DNA of 64,000 bases from Micrasema longulum (taxonomy: Eukaryota > Arthropoda > Insecta > Trichoptera > Brachycentridae), in contig JAGVSM010000972.1 in assembly GCA_022494885.1 (NCBI GenBank), forward strand, positions 62,001 to 126,000, in the 5' to 3' direction. The position numbers and the translations under genes were made by a program. Below, piece after piece: positions 21,520-32,100 of this stretch (positions are counted from its first letter, which is position 1; each line of letters opens with the position of its first letter). The notes beneath the pieces were generated by a model, which had not been told where the DNA came from, made no database searches, and saw only the letters and a list, made by a program, of their open reading frames with translations.

Positions 21520-21849
21520 CTCATCATTACAATGGAATTCCATCAAGAATTGTCAATAAATAATTTTAATGAAAAATTCCAACTGTTGTTTAGATTTGAT
21601 AATTCACTCATTTCACAAAAGTGCTATTATCTCAGCTTCATTTTTATATGACTGGCTTCCTTCTGGATAATAACGTTTAATTGTTACCTCTCTAAGCGAG
21701 ATTTTTGTTAAAGATTCTCTTATTTTTCTAAACATATTCATAATTCATAAAATACTATGCACCGTGTTATTTAGATACAAAATACATACAAACAAACAAA
21801 CAAGCATTTATATATCGACTATCCTATTATTTGCGTATGAGCAAATTAT

Positions 21850-22003
21850 GCCCAAAAAGTCCAATTACAGTGATAAATTACAGCACAGAACACCCAGGCT
21901 TGAGAAAAATCACATTAAATTTTTGTGTTTGTCACCGAGAATCGAACCTTGAACCTCCCGTTTGTGAGTCAAAGGTCTTGCCCACTACACCACGAAGGTA
22001 GCC
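21850..22003 (-). mobile_element. SINE B
   Basis: Minus strand: tRNA-like head at 21940-22003 (A box TGGTGTAGTGGGC, B box GGTTCGATTCTC), then TCTCAAGCCTGGGTGTTCTG and the TAATTGGA-type 3' part. Same family as 25.7, 36.8, 38.0, 46.3 and 46.9 kb. The poly-A end is diverged. Confidence 0.8.
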
Positions 22004-22444
22004 TGTATGTAATGAACATAATATATAAATTAATATAATTGAAATTGAAATGAAATTATGATTATGTTAGTACTTTCAGTAATATTAATATTTTATTGTG
22101 TATACGAATATATGTATGTATTTTTCAACTACACAAAATCACATTTTAAATTTATTTATTATATATTTGTAAAAATATATCTAAATACATGTACCTACAT
22201 AGTAATTTTTTACCAATAAGTTTAATACAAGAAAATAAAACTAATTTTAATAGAATATAATAAGTTAACAATTATAATAAATTTTAATATATGTAAATTC
22301 GAGTAATAAATTGTGAAAATACAAAACAAACACTATGAATTTTATATTAAACAGTAGAAATCATAGAAAAATTTGCAGACGCATACTTTTTGTCATATGT
22401 ATCTTAAATATGAATAAATAAATAAAGTGTATGAATAAATAAAG

Positions 22445-22659
22445 CAGGGTCCGCAACACTAGCCACGGGACTACACCCCCGGTTCATTATTATATTTAGA
22501 TTGCTCCTAACAGAAATTTCACAGAACCTGAGTTTCTATAAATTCAAATGAGGCCCGAAGGGCCGATCAACAGAGGCCCACAGGGCCCATAAAGCGAGCC
22601 CCGAAGGGCCAAATTCCCTAGCATGTTACAGTCAGCGATAGCCGACTGTTGCCTGCTAG
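22445..22659 (+). mobile_element. Helitron 3' end with GGCC-rich palindromes
   Basis: The right end has the hairpin CAGTCAGC-GATA-GCCGACTG (22630-22648, one mismatch), about 8 bases, then CTAG at 22656-22659 followed by T: the CTRR-plus-hairpin terminus of Helitrons inserted between A and T. Upstream at 22551-22610 there are three imperfect copies of a GGCCC-AA-GGGCC palindrome, strikingly GC-rich for this window. The 5' end of the element was not identified. Confidence 0.6.
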
Positions 22660-22671
22660 TAATTATTAATA

Positions 22672-22802
22672 GTCTCTGGGTGTGAGACTGATCATCTTAG
22701 CTTCATGTAAAAAATATATCAAGATACGCTGCGATTGGTGTACAAACGCAGTGCCCTTTGCACCATTAGGTGTGCAAAGTAAATGATGGTGATGATGATG
22801 GT
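22672..22802 (+). mobile_element. SINE A, 3' half
   Basis: TGTGAGACTGATCATCTTAG, AAGATACGCTGCGATTGGTG, TGCACCATTAGGTGTGCAAA and the tail ATGATGGTGATGATGATGG. The tRNA-like head is absent (5' truncation). Confidence 0.75.
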
Positions 22803-23278
22803 ACTTCAAAAACAAAAAATGCAAATCAAACGCATTTAATACAGAGTTTAACAAAGCTCTGAACAATAGTAATACGCTACAGTTTGACTTATGAAGGCAA
22901 TCGGGCTTAAAATTAAGCGTTATTTTTGCAAGTACATAGTTGAAGAAATAATTTCACGTTTGTCAGTAATTTATTGAGTTCTTCTCTTTAAATAAGACAT
23001 TTGTTCTTCCTACGATTCGTTTGCTACTCTTTACTTATCTACGGTAACAAAGTGTTATTACTTTTATCGTGGGTAATTTTGGATAACCCAAAACAAACCA
23101 TAAAACGAGCTCTCTAGTCTAAGGCTATTAATTAATTACAAGCATTCTAGTTCAACAGCATCCCCGGGTAACAAAACAAGGGATGTTTGAGAAAACAGAG
23201 AAAAATTAACGGAATAAAAAGGGACTTAGTTCTTCGTTCTACTGCTTTTGTAAGGCATGCTATTTTTTTATAATATTA

Positions 23279-23590
23279 CCATCATCATCATCCTCATTTG
23301 GAGCATATGGTATCCACGGAGATCCTTCTGGCATTTCTGTCAGCGCCAGCTCCTGTGCATCCTTCAAAAACAGGATTGCGTCCCATGATTCTGATATGAA
23401 CTGCCGACAAACAGTCAGCAGTGGACGTCCAGGATGCCGAGAACCTGGTGGCTTGTGAAGCAGACAGGCGTGGTTAAAGCTCTAAGGAGGTATTTGCAGT
23501 ACATAGTCGAGCAAACCGTATCGCCTCCGCTTGATGACAGTTGTCACCGGAGTTTGCTGTGTCTGTTCTCTTATTACTTCATTCCTTACA
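23279..23590 (-). pseudogene. LINE L-B C-terminus with GAT tail
   Basis: Minus-strand translation gives KPPGSRHPGRPLLTVCRQF, then LFLKDAQELAL and a short end, followed by GATGATGATG at 23279-23292. It aligns with the plus copy at 36.9-37.3 kb (PGRSLLTVRRQF, LTWKDAQELA) and shares non-coding-looking upstream sequence with it (AACTGTCATAAAGCGGAGG equivalent at about 23530). RTE-like LINE tails of this type end in such microsatellites. Broken frame. Confidence 0.6.
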
Positions 23591-23734
23591 CAGTCAAGTA
23601 TTATCTTAATGTAAATTATAATGCCATGCAAAAAGATTTCTTTTATTATTTCATTAGGAAATGCAGTACGCTAGCAACTCTTATGTTTGTCTCGCAATCA
23701 ATTTTTAAGATTAAATTTGCATTACTCTGAAAAT

Positions 23735-25671
23735 AATATTATTCACTCGGTTCTCTCCATACGAATTTGTATAAAAACCTCGTACGGTAAAATCAATAAA
23801 ATTTTCGAATGTTTTCGTAAATGACAGAACAAATATACATTTTTATTTATGAGCTTTATAGTGTTTTTCACATCATCAACTTAAGTATTAAATAAATAAA
23901 TTGAAGTTCACGCGCTTAGAAGGCTTTTAATTGCGCCCATAGCTAAGATATTTTTAAGCGTTTTCCCCTTTATTCAGGTATGATTATCTGAGTTCACGTA
24001 TCACAAATAGAAATAGTGATAGTTATAGTAATAGTACAATATACTTTACTTCTTTTTCTTGGCATACATATTTTTATGATACTTAACTATATGCCAATAT
24101 TTACGCCCACAGCACACCTTGTTTGTCTTCTACACGCACTTAAGGCTGTAGTCTGGTAAAACGCACGCAAAACGAGGAAATCATACAATTTTGTCATTTT
24201 AAACGAATGTTTTTTTTTCAATCACGCAATGATAAAAAAAAACATATTTTAGATAAAAACAATAATTTTTCAGGGTATTTCTGTTAAAAAATATATCTTA
24301 AAGTTTTATGTAACTAAAATAAAATTACTTTTGGACCGGCAAATTACCGATAAGGGCTAGAGTATGATGGTCATAAAAGCGTTAATAAGATATTGTATAA
24401 ATTAAATATTTTAACAAGAATTATCTTCTTCTTTAAAAAAAGAGAATTTGATTCTATGAAAAAATGTTTTAACTAAAATATTGCAATGTTTTTTTTTTAG
24501 TTAGTACTAACTTCGGTAATCCGAAGGCATAATTTTACATAGATATAAAGGAAAATGTTACGAAAATGTATGTGATTTAAAACGCTTGTAGTTCTTTTCA
24601 AAAATAAAATAATCAAATTTAGCTACGGCCACTTTCATGTTTAATTTATTTTCTTTAAATTATTTTTGCAAATTTCAGTTCGATATTTAGTCTTTATTGA
24701 GATATCAGAAATACATAAGTTTAGATTAAATTTGAAATGGCATAATTGACAGGTCTAAAAATAATTATATTTTGGTTACATAAAACTTTAAGGTATATTT
24801 TTTTACAGAAATACCCGTAAATATTATTTTGTTTACCTAATTTATCTTTCTTATAATTTTTATTATTGCGCGATTTAAAAAAAATATTGGTTTTGAAATG
24901 ACAAAATCGCATAATTCCTTCATTTTGCGAGCGTTTTACTGGACAACAGCCTTAAGTTTAGCATCAAATATTTTCTTATGAAATTATTTTTATATCGGTT
25001 AATTTGTAAATCAGTTTAATTCTCGGAATGTTAGCCCTTTAGTTACACGAAAAAACTGATTCGCTTAAATATGAGAACTGGTAATCAACCCATGCAAGTA
25101 CTAGTTATAATTGTTGGCACAACATTTGTTTTGTGATCAAAACATGGGTATATAAAGTAAAATGCATAAAATATAATCCTCTTCTTTCATCATAGGCATT
25201 CTGGTTTTACAGAGCTATTTTTGAAATTTACAAAATATCCGTGTGCATAAAGTAAAGAACAGGTTACCTTTTGCATATTATATGAGCGGTTCATAATTAT
25301 AACGGAAAATTTAAATTTCTGGTGTGAAATTTTTAAATGTGGAAGTACAACGTTATTTGTGTACCCACCAATAGGATATTACTGAATTTAAATAAAAAAA
25401 TATACATTTTATTTTTTTATTTACAATACGGCAAAAGTGCCTTTTACAATATAAATATAACAGCAAAATGAGTTATTTATCTATAAAAAAATTAAAAAAA
25501 CAATATTTTAACATGGGTATAAAAAGAAAAATAAAAATAACCAGAAAAATATGTATACGACTGTAAAGATAAAAAAATGTCGCTATATTATGAATATAAA
25601 ATGAGTTAACACCAAATCATTAGCATAAGTATCTTTTGCAAATTAATCGTTACTATAGAACATTATAGCCT
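23735..25671. other. Long AT-rich interval without recognisable genes
   Basis: No frame above 63 codons and no motif that I recognise. I saw no copy of the repeats named here. Confidence 0.5.
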
Positions 25672-25850
25672 GGCGGCCTCCGTGGTGTAGTGGTCGAGAC
25701 GCTTGACTCACGCTCGGAAGGTTCCGGGTTCGATTCCCGGTGAGAACACAAAAATTAAAAATGTGATTTTTCTCAAGCCTGAGTGTTCTGTGATGTAATT
25801 CACCACTGTAATTGGGCCTCCTGGCCTGTTGTGGTGCACAAAAAAAAAAA
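25672..25850 (+). mobile_element. SINE B, full length
   Basis: Head GGCGGCCTCCGTGGTGTAGT with A box TGGTGTAGTGG and B box GGTTCGATTCC, body TCTCAAGCCTGAGTGTTCTG, TAATTGGGCCTCCTGGCCTG and a poly-A run at 25840-25850. The structure is not a functional tRNA: acceptor strands do not pair and there is no clean anticodon arm. Confidence 0.85.
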
Positions 25851-26029
25851 TCAAATATTTTTTATAAAGAGATAATTTGAATTCACAGACTCGAGTTAAA
25901 AATGTCGATATGAGAGGTACAACATTCATTTCCTAGTCTGTGTATACGTGGTATAGGTGAGTGACAAAAATAGTTGGTTTGAGAAGGTTGACAATAATAA
26001 AGAGTATTTTGTCTAGCTCCACGTGTTAA

Positions 26030-26170
26030 TATTTATTAAATCCACGAGTTTGTAACAATTGAATTTAGAATAAATGATTTCATACAAAAATATTAAATCA
26101 GTTATTGTCCTGCAATCCTCCAGAGCAGGTAAATTGAAAGAATTTAACAAAGACAGGCAGTAAATTTGTC
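26030..26170 (-). pseudogene. LINE ORF2 C-terminal scrap
   Basis: Minus strand: TPIGQIYCLSLLNSFNLPAL, CRTITDLIFLYEIIYSKFN and LVDLININT. The R..TD..FLY.I....... LV..IN order is that of jockey-like reverse transcriptase tails. Very short. Confidence 0.45.
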
Positions 26171-26305
26171 CTATTGGAGTATGCCGTTTAAAATAAAAAA
26201 AATATAAAAAAATTCGTAGTCCTCTTTCAACATTGTTTTTGTGAATTTTGTGAATATATATGCAGCAATGTCCATTTAAAACTGAGATAAAAACCTTTAA
26301 TATAA

Positions 26306-26650
26306 AATAGCTAGCGGACCCGACAGACGTTGTCTTGCCCGACTTTGGCTTGCCTGCTATTAGCTGGTTCAAAAAACGTTTTTTTTTTATATTATAATTT
26401 TCGATAAACTATATGGGTACTTAGTAACATTTGACAGTGAGGTTAAAATTTCAATCTTTCCGTTTCCTCATTGTATGATTTCCTGTTACTCAAAGCAAAA
26501 TCACAAAAATAATGCAAAATCTCCAGCCATCTACCGAGTTGAAATGTAAATTTAAACTATCCGGGGATTCATTCAAACACACACAAAAAATTTCATCAAA
26601 ATTGGTCCAGCCGTTTAGGAGTTCAGTGGCATATACCTATACAGAGTATT
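26306..26650 (-). mobile_element. Helitron-like or RTE-like repeat ending in CTAG
   Basis: Read on the minus strand it starts with TATGCCACTGAACTCCTAAA, CGGCTGGACCAATTTTGATG and AAATTTTTTGTGTGTGTTTG, and ends GGGCAAGACAACGTCTGTCG, GGTCCGCTAGC. Such sequences are very common in insect genomes. The CTAG terminus suggests a Helitron, but the required hairpin is weak. Confidence 0.35.
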
Positions 26651-27645
26651 CTTTAAACCCTGTCCATCCGAAAGCACGATGATCAGTTTAGGCAAGAAGA
26701 CATATTAGTATATTAAAAAAAATATTTGGAACAATGATTTTTTTTAAAATAAAATATTTAAAAGAACAAATGATTGTTCACTTCTGCAGGGGAGAAGTAT
26801 GGAATATACCATTTGATCCCAATACTTAAAAATAAAATAAAGGTATGTACAAAAGCGAAAAAACAACATTTTTACAAAATAAAAACCTTGTACATAATAA
26901 GCAAGGTAAATGATGAATGCAACTTCCATTCAAAAACAAAAACTTTTTTGTTGGTTTGATTTCGGTTTGCCTTCCCCGTAAACCAGGTTGTAAATTACGC
27001 GCGGCGGCCGCGCTTGGACACCTGGCAAACGCTCGTCACTATGACCACGCACCAAGCTAAATTGATCAGAAAAGGGGATATTAATATTACAATGTACGAT
27101 TATTTGATTGGCTGACTTGAAGAATTAAATGGACATTCGTTTGTTACATGAAGGAAATATCATTTTTATGCTTTATTTAAGAAAAGACTATTCATGGAAA
27201 ATCGCGGTGTACAGAAGAAAATAAATCTTATCATATTTTTATTATGTTGATGTACGCAGCATTTTGCAATTTACGGGTGTTTTTTTATAACTTCGTTTTT
27301 ATTTAATAAGTTGGAAAAAATATAATTTAATTCCAAAACTGTCCTTTTTTCATTTTTAACTTAAATGTTCTTTATTTTATAATGATGCTATAGCTCTGAA
27401 CCACTCATAGCTCGCTTCATGAAATTTCTCCTCTAGGTTACAAAGATTTTAAATATATGCACATTCTTAATTTTCTGACATTGTGCGCTCTCATCCAGAA
27501 TCAAGCCTGTAAAGGCTTTGTTTCAACTAAAACATGTCATCACGATTCATTTGAGCAATTCTAAGAGTGTCTAGATTATAAAAATGAGTACACTACTATG
27601 TTATTTACCTTTTACAAAGCACTTATACAATTGAATATATATATT
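26651..27645. other. Non-coding with one GC-rich patch
   Basis: 26995-27060 is GC-rich (GCGCGGCGGCCGCGCTTGGA) against an AT-rich background; no ORF or repeat partner. The remainder is AT-rich. Confidence 0.4.
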
Positions 27646-27649
27646 AATA

Positions 27650-27815
27650 TTTTGAGTTTTTCCAACTTTTTGTAGACAAGGAGCGGATTTAACCCCCTTG
27701 GGTGTTAATGATATGAACATACTACAATATAGATGAAGTACATTTTAGAGAAAAGAATGCAGAAGTCAAAGCATTTACATGGCTTATGACCTGTCATTGC
27801 CTGGTTTAAAAAATA
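27650..27815 (-). repeat. R384 partial unit
   Basis: ATTTTGAGTTTTTCCAACTT, TTTGTAGACAAGGAGCGGAT, TAGATGAAGTACATTTTAGA and CTTATGACCTGTCATTGCCT in minus order; it stops after TGGTTTAA. Confidence 0.7.
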
Positions 27816-27894
27816 ATACATATATTTATATATTTATATGTTTATAAAAATGCATTTTATTTATTTAAAACTTTTTAGTTTTTATAGTTTATAT

Positions 27895-28345
27895 ACGTAT
27901 AAGGGCGAGCTTATTCCTTAAGGCAATTTCTTCCTACCTGCCCAAACCGTTCAGTTTGAGAAAATCATAAGTACATGGACACATTGAATCTTACAATTTT
28001 ATACAAAAATTTAAAACAAAGATTACGAAAATAAAAATACACAAAAAAACAGCACTATAAGAGAGGAAAGGGGACGAAAGAAAAGAAGAAAGATAAAGGA
28101 ACAACTTAAATATTTATATAGTGACATTTCAATCTTGACTTAAATGTAAATAAAGAAGGGGCGCGTCTCTAACATTAGTAGGTAGATTATTACACAATCG
28201 AGCAGCTACTACTGTGAAAAAGGAGGCAAAAAAATTAGAGCGATGAAAGGGTATTAAAGGGGTTCTCTCGTTACTAGAACGAAGATATAGTCCGTGTTGT
28301 GATAGAGGTTGGAAGAGCTCCCAGATAAACAGGCGAATGTATGAT
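27895..28345 (-). pseudogene. LINE L-E C-terminus and 3' UTR
   Basis: Minus strand from 28340: a frame giving ELFQPLSQHGLYLRSSNERT, then PFHRSNFFASF and VVAARLCNNLPTNVRDAPLL, which is the closing part of a jockey/CR1-type ORF2. The 3' UTR contains AAACTGAACGGTTTGGGCAG (27945-27965) and ends near AAGGGCG at 27905. The same LINE is present, rearranged, at 44.9-45.9 kb. Confidence 0.7.
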
Positions 28346-28429
28346 TATTTAAAATATTGATAATATAAATACTTAATAATAAAGATACATACTTGAGTTC
28401 TTATTATTTACTCAAATATTACAATTTTT

Positions 28430-28562
28430 GGACCATTTCCTTAAAATCGTAAATAACTTATGCTTGAAAAATTAAAATTGAGTTGTTACAGAGGGGGATT
28501 TGAAACTCGGATCTTTGGACCGTGATTCCACAATACTACCACAGAACCACAACCCGGTTAAA
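28430..28562 (-). mobile_element. SINE C (tRNA-like head)
   Basis: Minus strand head: GGGTTGTGGTTCTGTGGTAG, CACGGTCCAAAGATCCGAG, TTTCAAATCCCCC (a B-box relative), followed by sequence similar to that after the 39.7-kb copy (AAGTTATTTAC). Two copies sharing head and downstream sequence imply a small SINE family rather than a lone tRNA pseudogene. Confidence 0.5.
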
Positions 28563-28565
28563 AAT

Positions 28566-28850
28566 ATTTATTTTATTTTTTTATTATTTTTTTAAAGATA
28601 ATAAACAATGATTAATAATAAAAATAATTTGACCGCACTGGGGTGATAACTCGTGCCGAGGACACTTAACAAAAACTTTTTTTTTAAAAATATTTTCGAA
28701 TGTGAGAATATACAGAAAAGATTTGAAACAGTGATAAATAACAAAATGTTCATACACTTTGACAAATATAGTTTTATACACTTCGTATTTATGTTTATAT
28801 TTCACTAATGTAAACCTTTACTCTTTTTATAATAAAACGTACAATAAAAG
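28566..28850 (-). mobile_element. LINE L-D 3' end
   Basis: Minus strand GTGTCCTCGGCACGAG...CACCCCAGTGCGGTCA followed by AATTATTTTTATTATTAATC, the same 3' end as at 41.1, 42.1 and 57.95 kb. It may belong with the RT fragment at 29.1-29.6 kb, separated from it by an R384 foldback. Confidence 0.5.
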
Positions 28851-28864
28851 AACAAAAACATAAA

Positions 28865-29108
28865 TGGCTCCATTATGCACTCTAACATTCACCATTTTGC
28901 CTATGTTTAAACGTCTATATTCCTTCAATTCTTGAATCTAGTGATTTTTTTTTACTTCATCCGCATCAACACAGGTTTCAGATCAAAGGATAAAGTTAGT
29001 AGTTCAAACTCCGGTAGAATGATAAATGTTACACAGTATGTAAAGTATCCACTTAAACCGGCCAATGATAGCTTATAAGCTCTGCAAATGCTGTGACTCC
29101 TATATTTC
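28865..29108. repeat. R384 foldback (minus then plus)
   Basis: 28885-28937 is minus (CATTCACCATTTTGCCTATG, CTATATTCCTTCAATTCTTG); from about 29007 the plus strand follows (CGGTAGAATGATAAATGTTA, CACAGTATGTAAAGTATCC, CCGGCCAATGATAGC). Located between two parts of LINE-like sequence. Confidence 0.65.
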
Positions 29109-29110
29109 CT

Positions 29111-29640
29111 TTAAAATGTATATATCTTTAAAATGTTCATAATATCTGTTGTTATGTATAAATTAAATATGTTTTTATTTATTGCGTGCTTTGGGAGCAG
29201 AAGTATTGTTTTTTGTCTTTGCCTAGAGTCGTAAATTTGTTGTCTGTCATTATTTATGTCAGGTTTTTGATGAAAATTTCTTAAAATTGTCTTTATGTAT
29301 ATTTGTCTTATGTCTAGTACTGGAAATTCTGTAAAAAGTCTGTTTATAGAAAATTGGTAAGGTTTTTTGTTGGCTACTCTTAGTAAGGCTTTTTGTGCTT
29401 TCATTAATGGCTCTAATGTGGTTTTACTTGTTTCTCCCCATCCTATAATTCCGTAACTGATAGTTGATTATGCTAGAGTATAGTATTCAATAATTAAAAA
29501 TTGTTTTGCTTAGGATGTTTATAATTTTTTTAAATAAATATATAATGTTTCTTACTTTGGTTGCTGTCTTATCTACGTGTATGTTCCATCAATGAGCATA
29601 CCTAGATATTTTGTATGATTGGCCTTTTCTATAGTTTGGC
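29111..29640 (-). pseudogene. LINE ORF2 thumb/C-terminal fragment (jockey-like)
   Basis: Minus frames from 29640: KYLGMLIDG (the RT motif after the catalytic box), then YGIIGWGETSKTTLEPL, MKAQKALLRVANKKPYQ, RLFTEFPVLDIRQIYIKTIL and a terminal part. YGI..WG......L...QK..LR...N... is the usual RT thumb/tail of jockey-like LINEs. Two frame changes are needed between 29400 and 29640. A broken fragment. Confidence 0.65.
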
Positions 29641-30524
29641 AGTCACAGTCGCTGTTTCTTGCATTTGCACATTCATGAACTTTAAGGGTTCTTTATATTG
29701 GCTGATTCCGTTTGTCTATACTAAAAGTCAGAAATTTTGTTGTGTGCGCTATCTTAAAGTACATTTTATACACGTTGTTGGATCGGAAATTTTTTTTAGA
29801 CAGCTGAATCCGGTAAAAAAATATTGATTTCAATCCCGGAAGGAGAAAAAAAAACCTAAAATACGATTAACTTATTGCATTTTTAAGGGTTTGGATGTTA
29901 AAACGAAATGAAATATTTAACTGGCATATCGTATACGAACCCGTTTTGATGAAAGTCGACAAGATCGAGTGCCTAAGAGGGTAGATTAATCGAAGATAAG
30001 ATAGTCCTTACATACTCAACGTAATACCGCCATCTTGAAGGATAATGCTTCCTGAAAACAGCCCTGTAGGCAGAATTCTGAAAATGAATATTTAGAGGTT
30101 CGTTACTTGAGAGACCTAGGTAGGCACTACAAGCGTACGTTCTAGAAAACAACCCCTAGAATATTATCGATGTACGAGTAATTTGTTTGTTTTTTGTTAG
30201 ACGGTTCTAAAAAATTTAAGCAAAATAGATGGCACCATTATTAGAATCACAGTTCCGTTAGCTATACAGAAAATAAGGTTTAACCCGCTCGCGGCTTTTT
30301 TCACGTGGTATTAGGGAAAATTAGTCAAGTAACTTAAGTTTTGTCGTTTATCTATAAGAATTTTTCACATGCAGAAATTAATTTATTAAATTATTGCTTC
30401 AACGATAAAGGAAGTCAAGTACAGAAATTTCAAATTAATTCATTTTGACATCCCACCTTAGCTCCTTTCAAACAATGTTGCTACATTATGTATTTTTTTC
30501 ATTTTACTTTTTTTACGACGATAA
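29641..30524. other. Non-coding, nothing assigned
   Basis: Contains TTTAACCCGCTCGCGGCTTT at about 30282, similar to a phrase at 44291. These might be ends of another TTAA-type element, but no partner end was found. Confidence 0.3.
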
Positions 30525-30660
30525 GTAAGTATCAATTATTACTTCTCGCCTCTTTCTCCGGCTTTCCCTATGGAAAACATGAAAGAAAAAAATATCAATC
30601 GGACACTCCATTGAGACGTGAAGAAAACACAAACAAACACACTTTTTCATTTATAATATT
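30525..30660 (-). mobile_element. Helitron-like 5' module, reversed
   Basis: Reverse complement gives TATAAATGAAAAAGTGTGTT, TGTTTGTGTTTTCTTCACG and TCAATGGAGTGTCCGATTG, the module of 14.5 and 15.74 kb. Confidence 0.4.
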
Positions 30661-31564
30661 TTCATGAATGGGTGGTGGATGGATGGATAATATAACAGTA
30701 TTGTTAAATAAAATTTCCCAATCGAATCAGTAATCACGTCGGGGTCACCAGTTTGTAAAGGAGTATAACATAATCTAGCGGTTTGTAGTTCACGTCAAAA
30801 TATGATTAAACGGATTTGATTTCAAGTAATAACTATATAAATGATTTGAAATTACTTACAATTTATTGAATACGCAAAAGTGCAGTGGTTTCACAAACAA
30901 AACAAATAATACTATGAAGTAGATCTGAACGCTGAGCAAGTGTCGCCTTGCCTTCATTTATGTAGGTCCATTGAGCACTGTGGATAGACAATATAACATT
31001 CTTGTTGCTCACTTTAAATAGCCTTCACAACATATTTCATATTCTCTTCAATGTTATATTTCTAATAATTGTATTAAACGCTGCAGTCCATAAAAAGTAC
31101 ATTTGATACACGGCGCAACCACTCAGAAAACACAAGAGCCCGAAAGGTAGCAAAATTAACGAAGTTTGAAATAAATGGGGTTTTTTGTGCCCAGTTTTCA
31201 GCGCCATTGCATGCAAATTAATAAAACAACCAAGAACGAAAAATGATATTTATATAAAAATGAGAATACAATACCTAAGTTATCTCGACTCCTTCTACTC
31301 TTGCAACAACTAAGCCACTACACTTTTGGTAAATTTGTTTTAATGAGCACGCCGTGAAATAATATGTATGGCGCTACTTTATTTGCCAAGTAAACACGTT
31401 AACATTTCAAAAGGTTTTTTTAACCGCCATTTGCAGGGGAAAATTGAGAGTCATATTACAAACTGCAATTTAATTATTACATTTATCTAGAATAAACTCA
31501 CAGTTAGCAAATAGACATATAAAAAATTACACCAAAGTGTTTTAATTAACCGACGGTGGTGGAA
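30661..31564. other. Non-coding, nothing assigned
   Basis: No frame, tRNA-like structure or repeat copy recognised. Confidence 0.4.
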
Positions 31565-32100
31565 TTTTACGGAAGGTTTTATTAATTTATTTATTAACGG
31601 ACATTGTCCATGTATACAATTTATAAGGTTTAAATATCACAATAAAATAAAAGTTTAAAACATTTTTAAAAAAGCATTGAAAAACATAAGGGACATCGAG
31701 ACAAGATCTGGACTCTTTATTTAGTGCTCGTTTAAATCGTTGTAAACTTAAACCAAAAAAGTCGAAATCTTGTCTTGAGTTAACAATACGACAAAGTCAT
31801 TGGAGAATTAAGGCCATAGTTTGTTCTATGCTGATTGCTGAACAGTACTTCATTGTTTCTCAATCTACGAGTCGGAATATTAAATTTTATTTATCCCAGT
31901 AATGAGTCAATATTAGTTCTACGTTTTTGTAGACTAGAAATATTTAACATTGACTCTATTTCAGCATTAGAATAATTATCTCTCTCTAGTCTAAGCATCC
32001 ACGCTATTTTTCGAAGCAAGCGATGTTGGACTGATTCAATGTGATTTATGCGATTGACATAGAATGGAGACCAGACCACGACCGTGTTCTGTTTGTTTTG
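31565..32100 (-). pseudogene. LINE ORF2 C-terminus and 3' UTR (jockey/R1-like)
   Basis: The minus frame 32079-31891 reads MVWSPFYVNRINHIESVQ, HRLLRKIAWMLR, then SLQKRRTNIDSLLG. VWSP.Y......IE.VQ.R.LR......SL..RR...D is a hallmark of the RT tail of jockey/R1 elements. The rest, to about 31570, is a 3' UTR ending in TAATTTATTTATTAACGG-type sequence. 5'-truncated and non-functional. Confidence 0.75.

Noticed and set aside
22666..22866. Minus frame with a His-run
   Set aside because: The histidine run is the translated ATG/GAT tail of SINE A.
25672..25745. Apparent tRNA gene with perfect A and B boxes
   Set aside because: The acceptor ends do not pair, no CCA-compatible 3' end exists, and the same sequence recurs with a common 3' body, so it is the head of SINE B. 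The same holds for the other SINE B and SINE A heads.
25708..25929. Minus frame ending in SPGIEPGTFRA
   Set aside because: This is the antisense translation of the tRNA B box in SINE B, a common annotation artefact.
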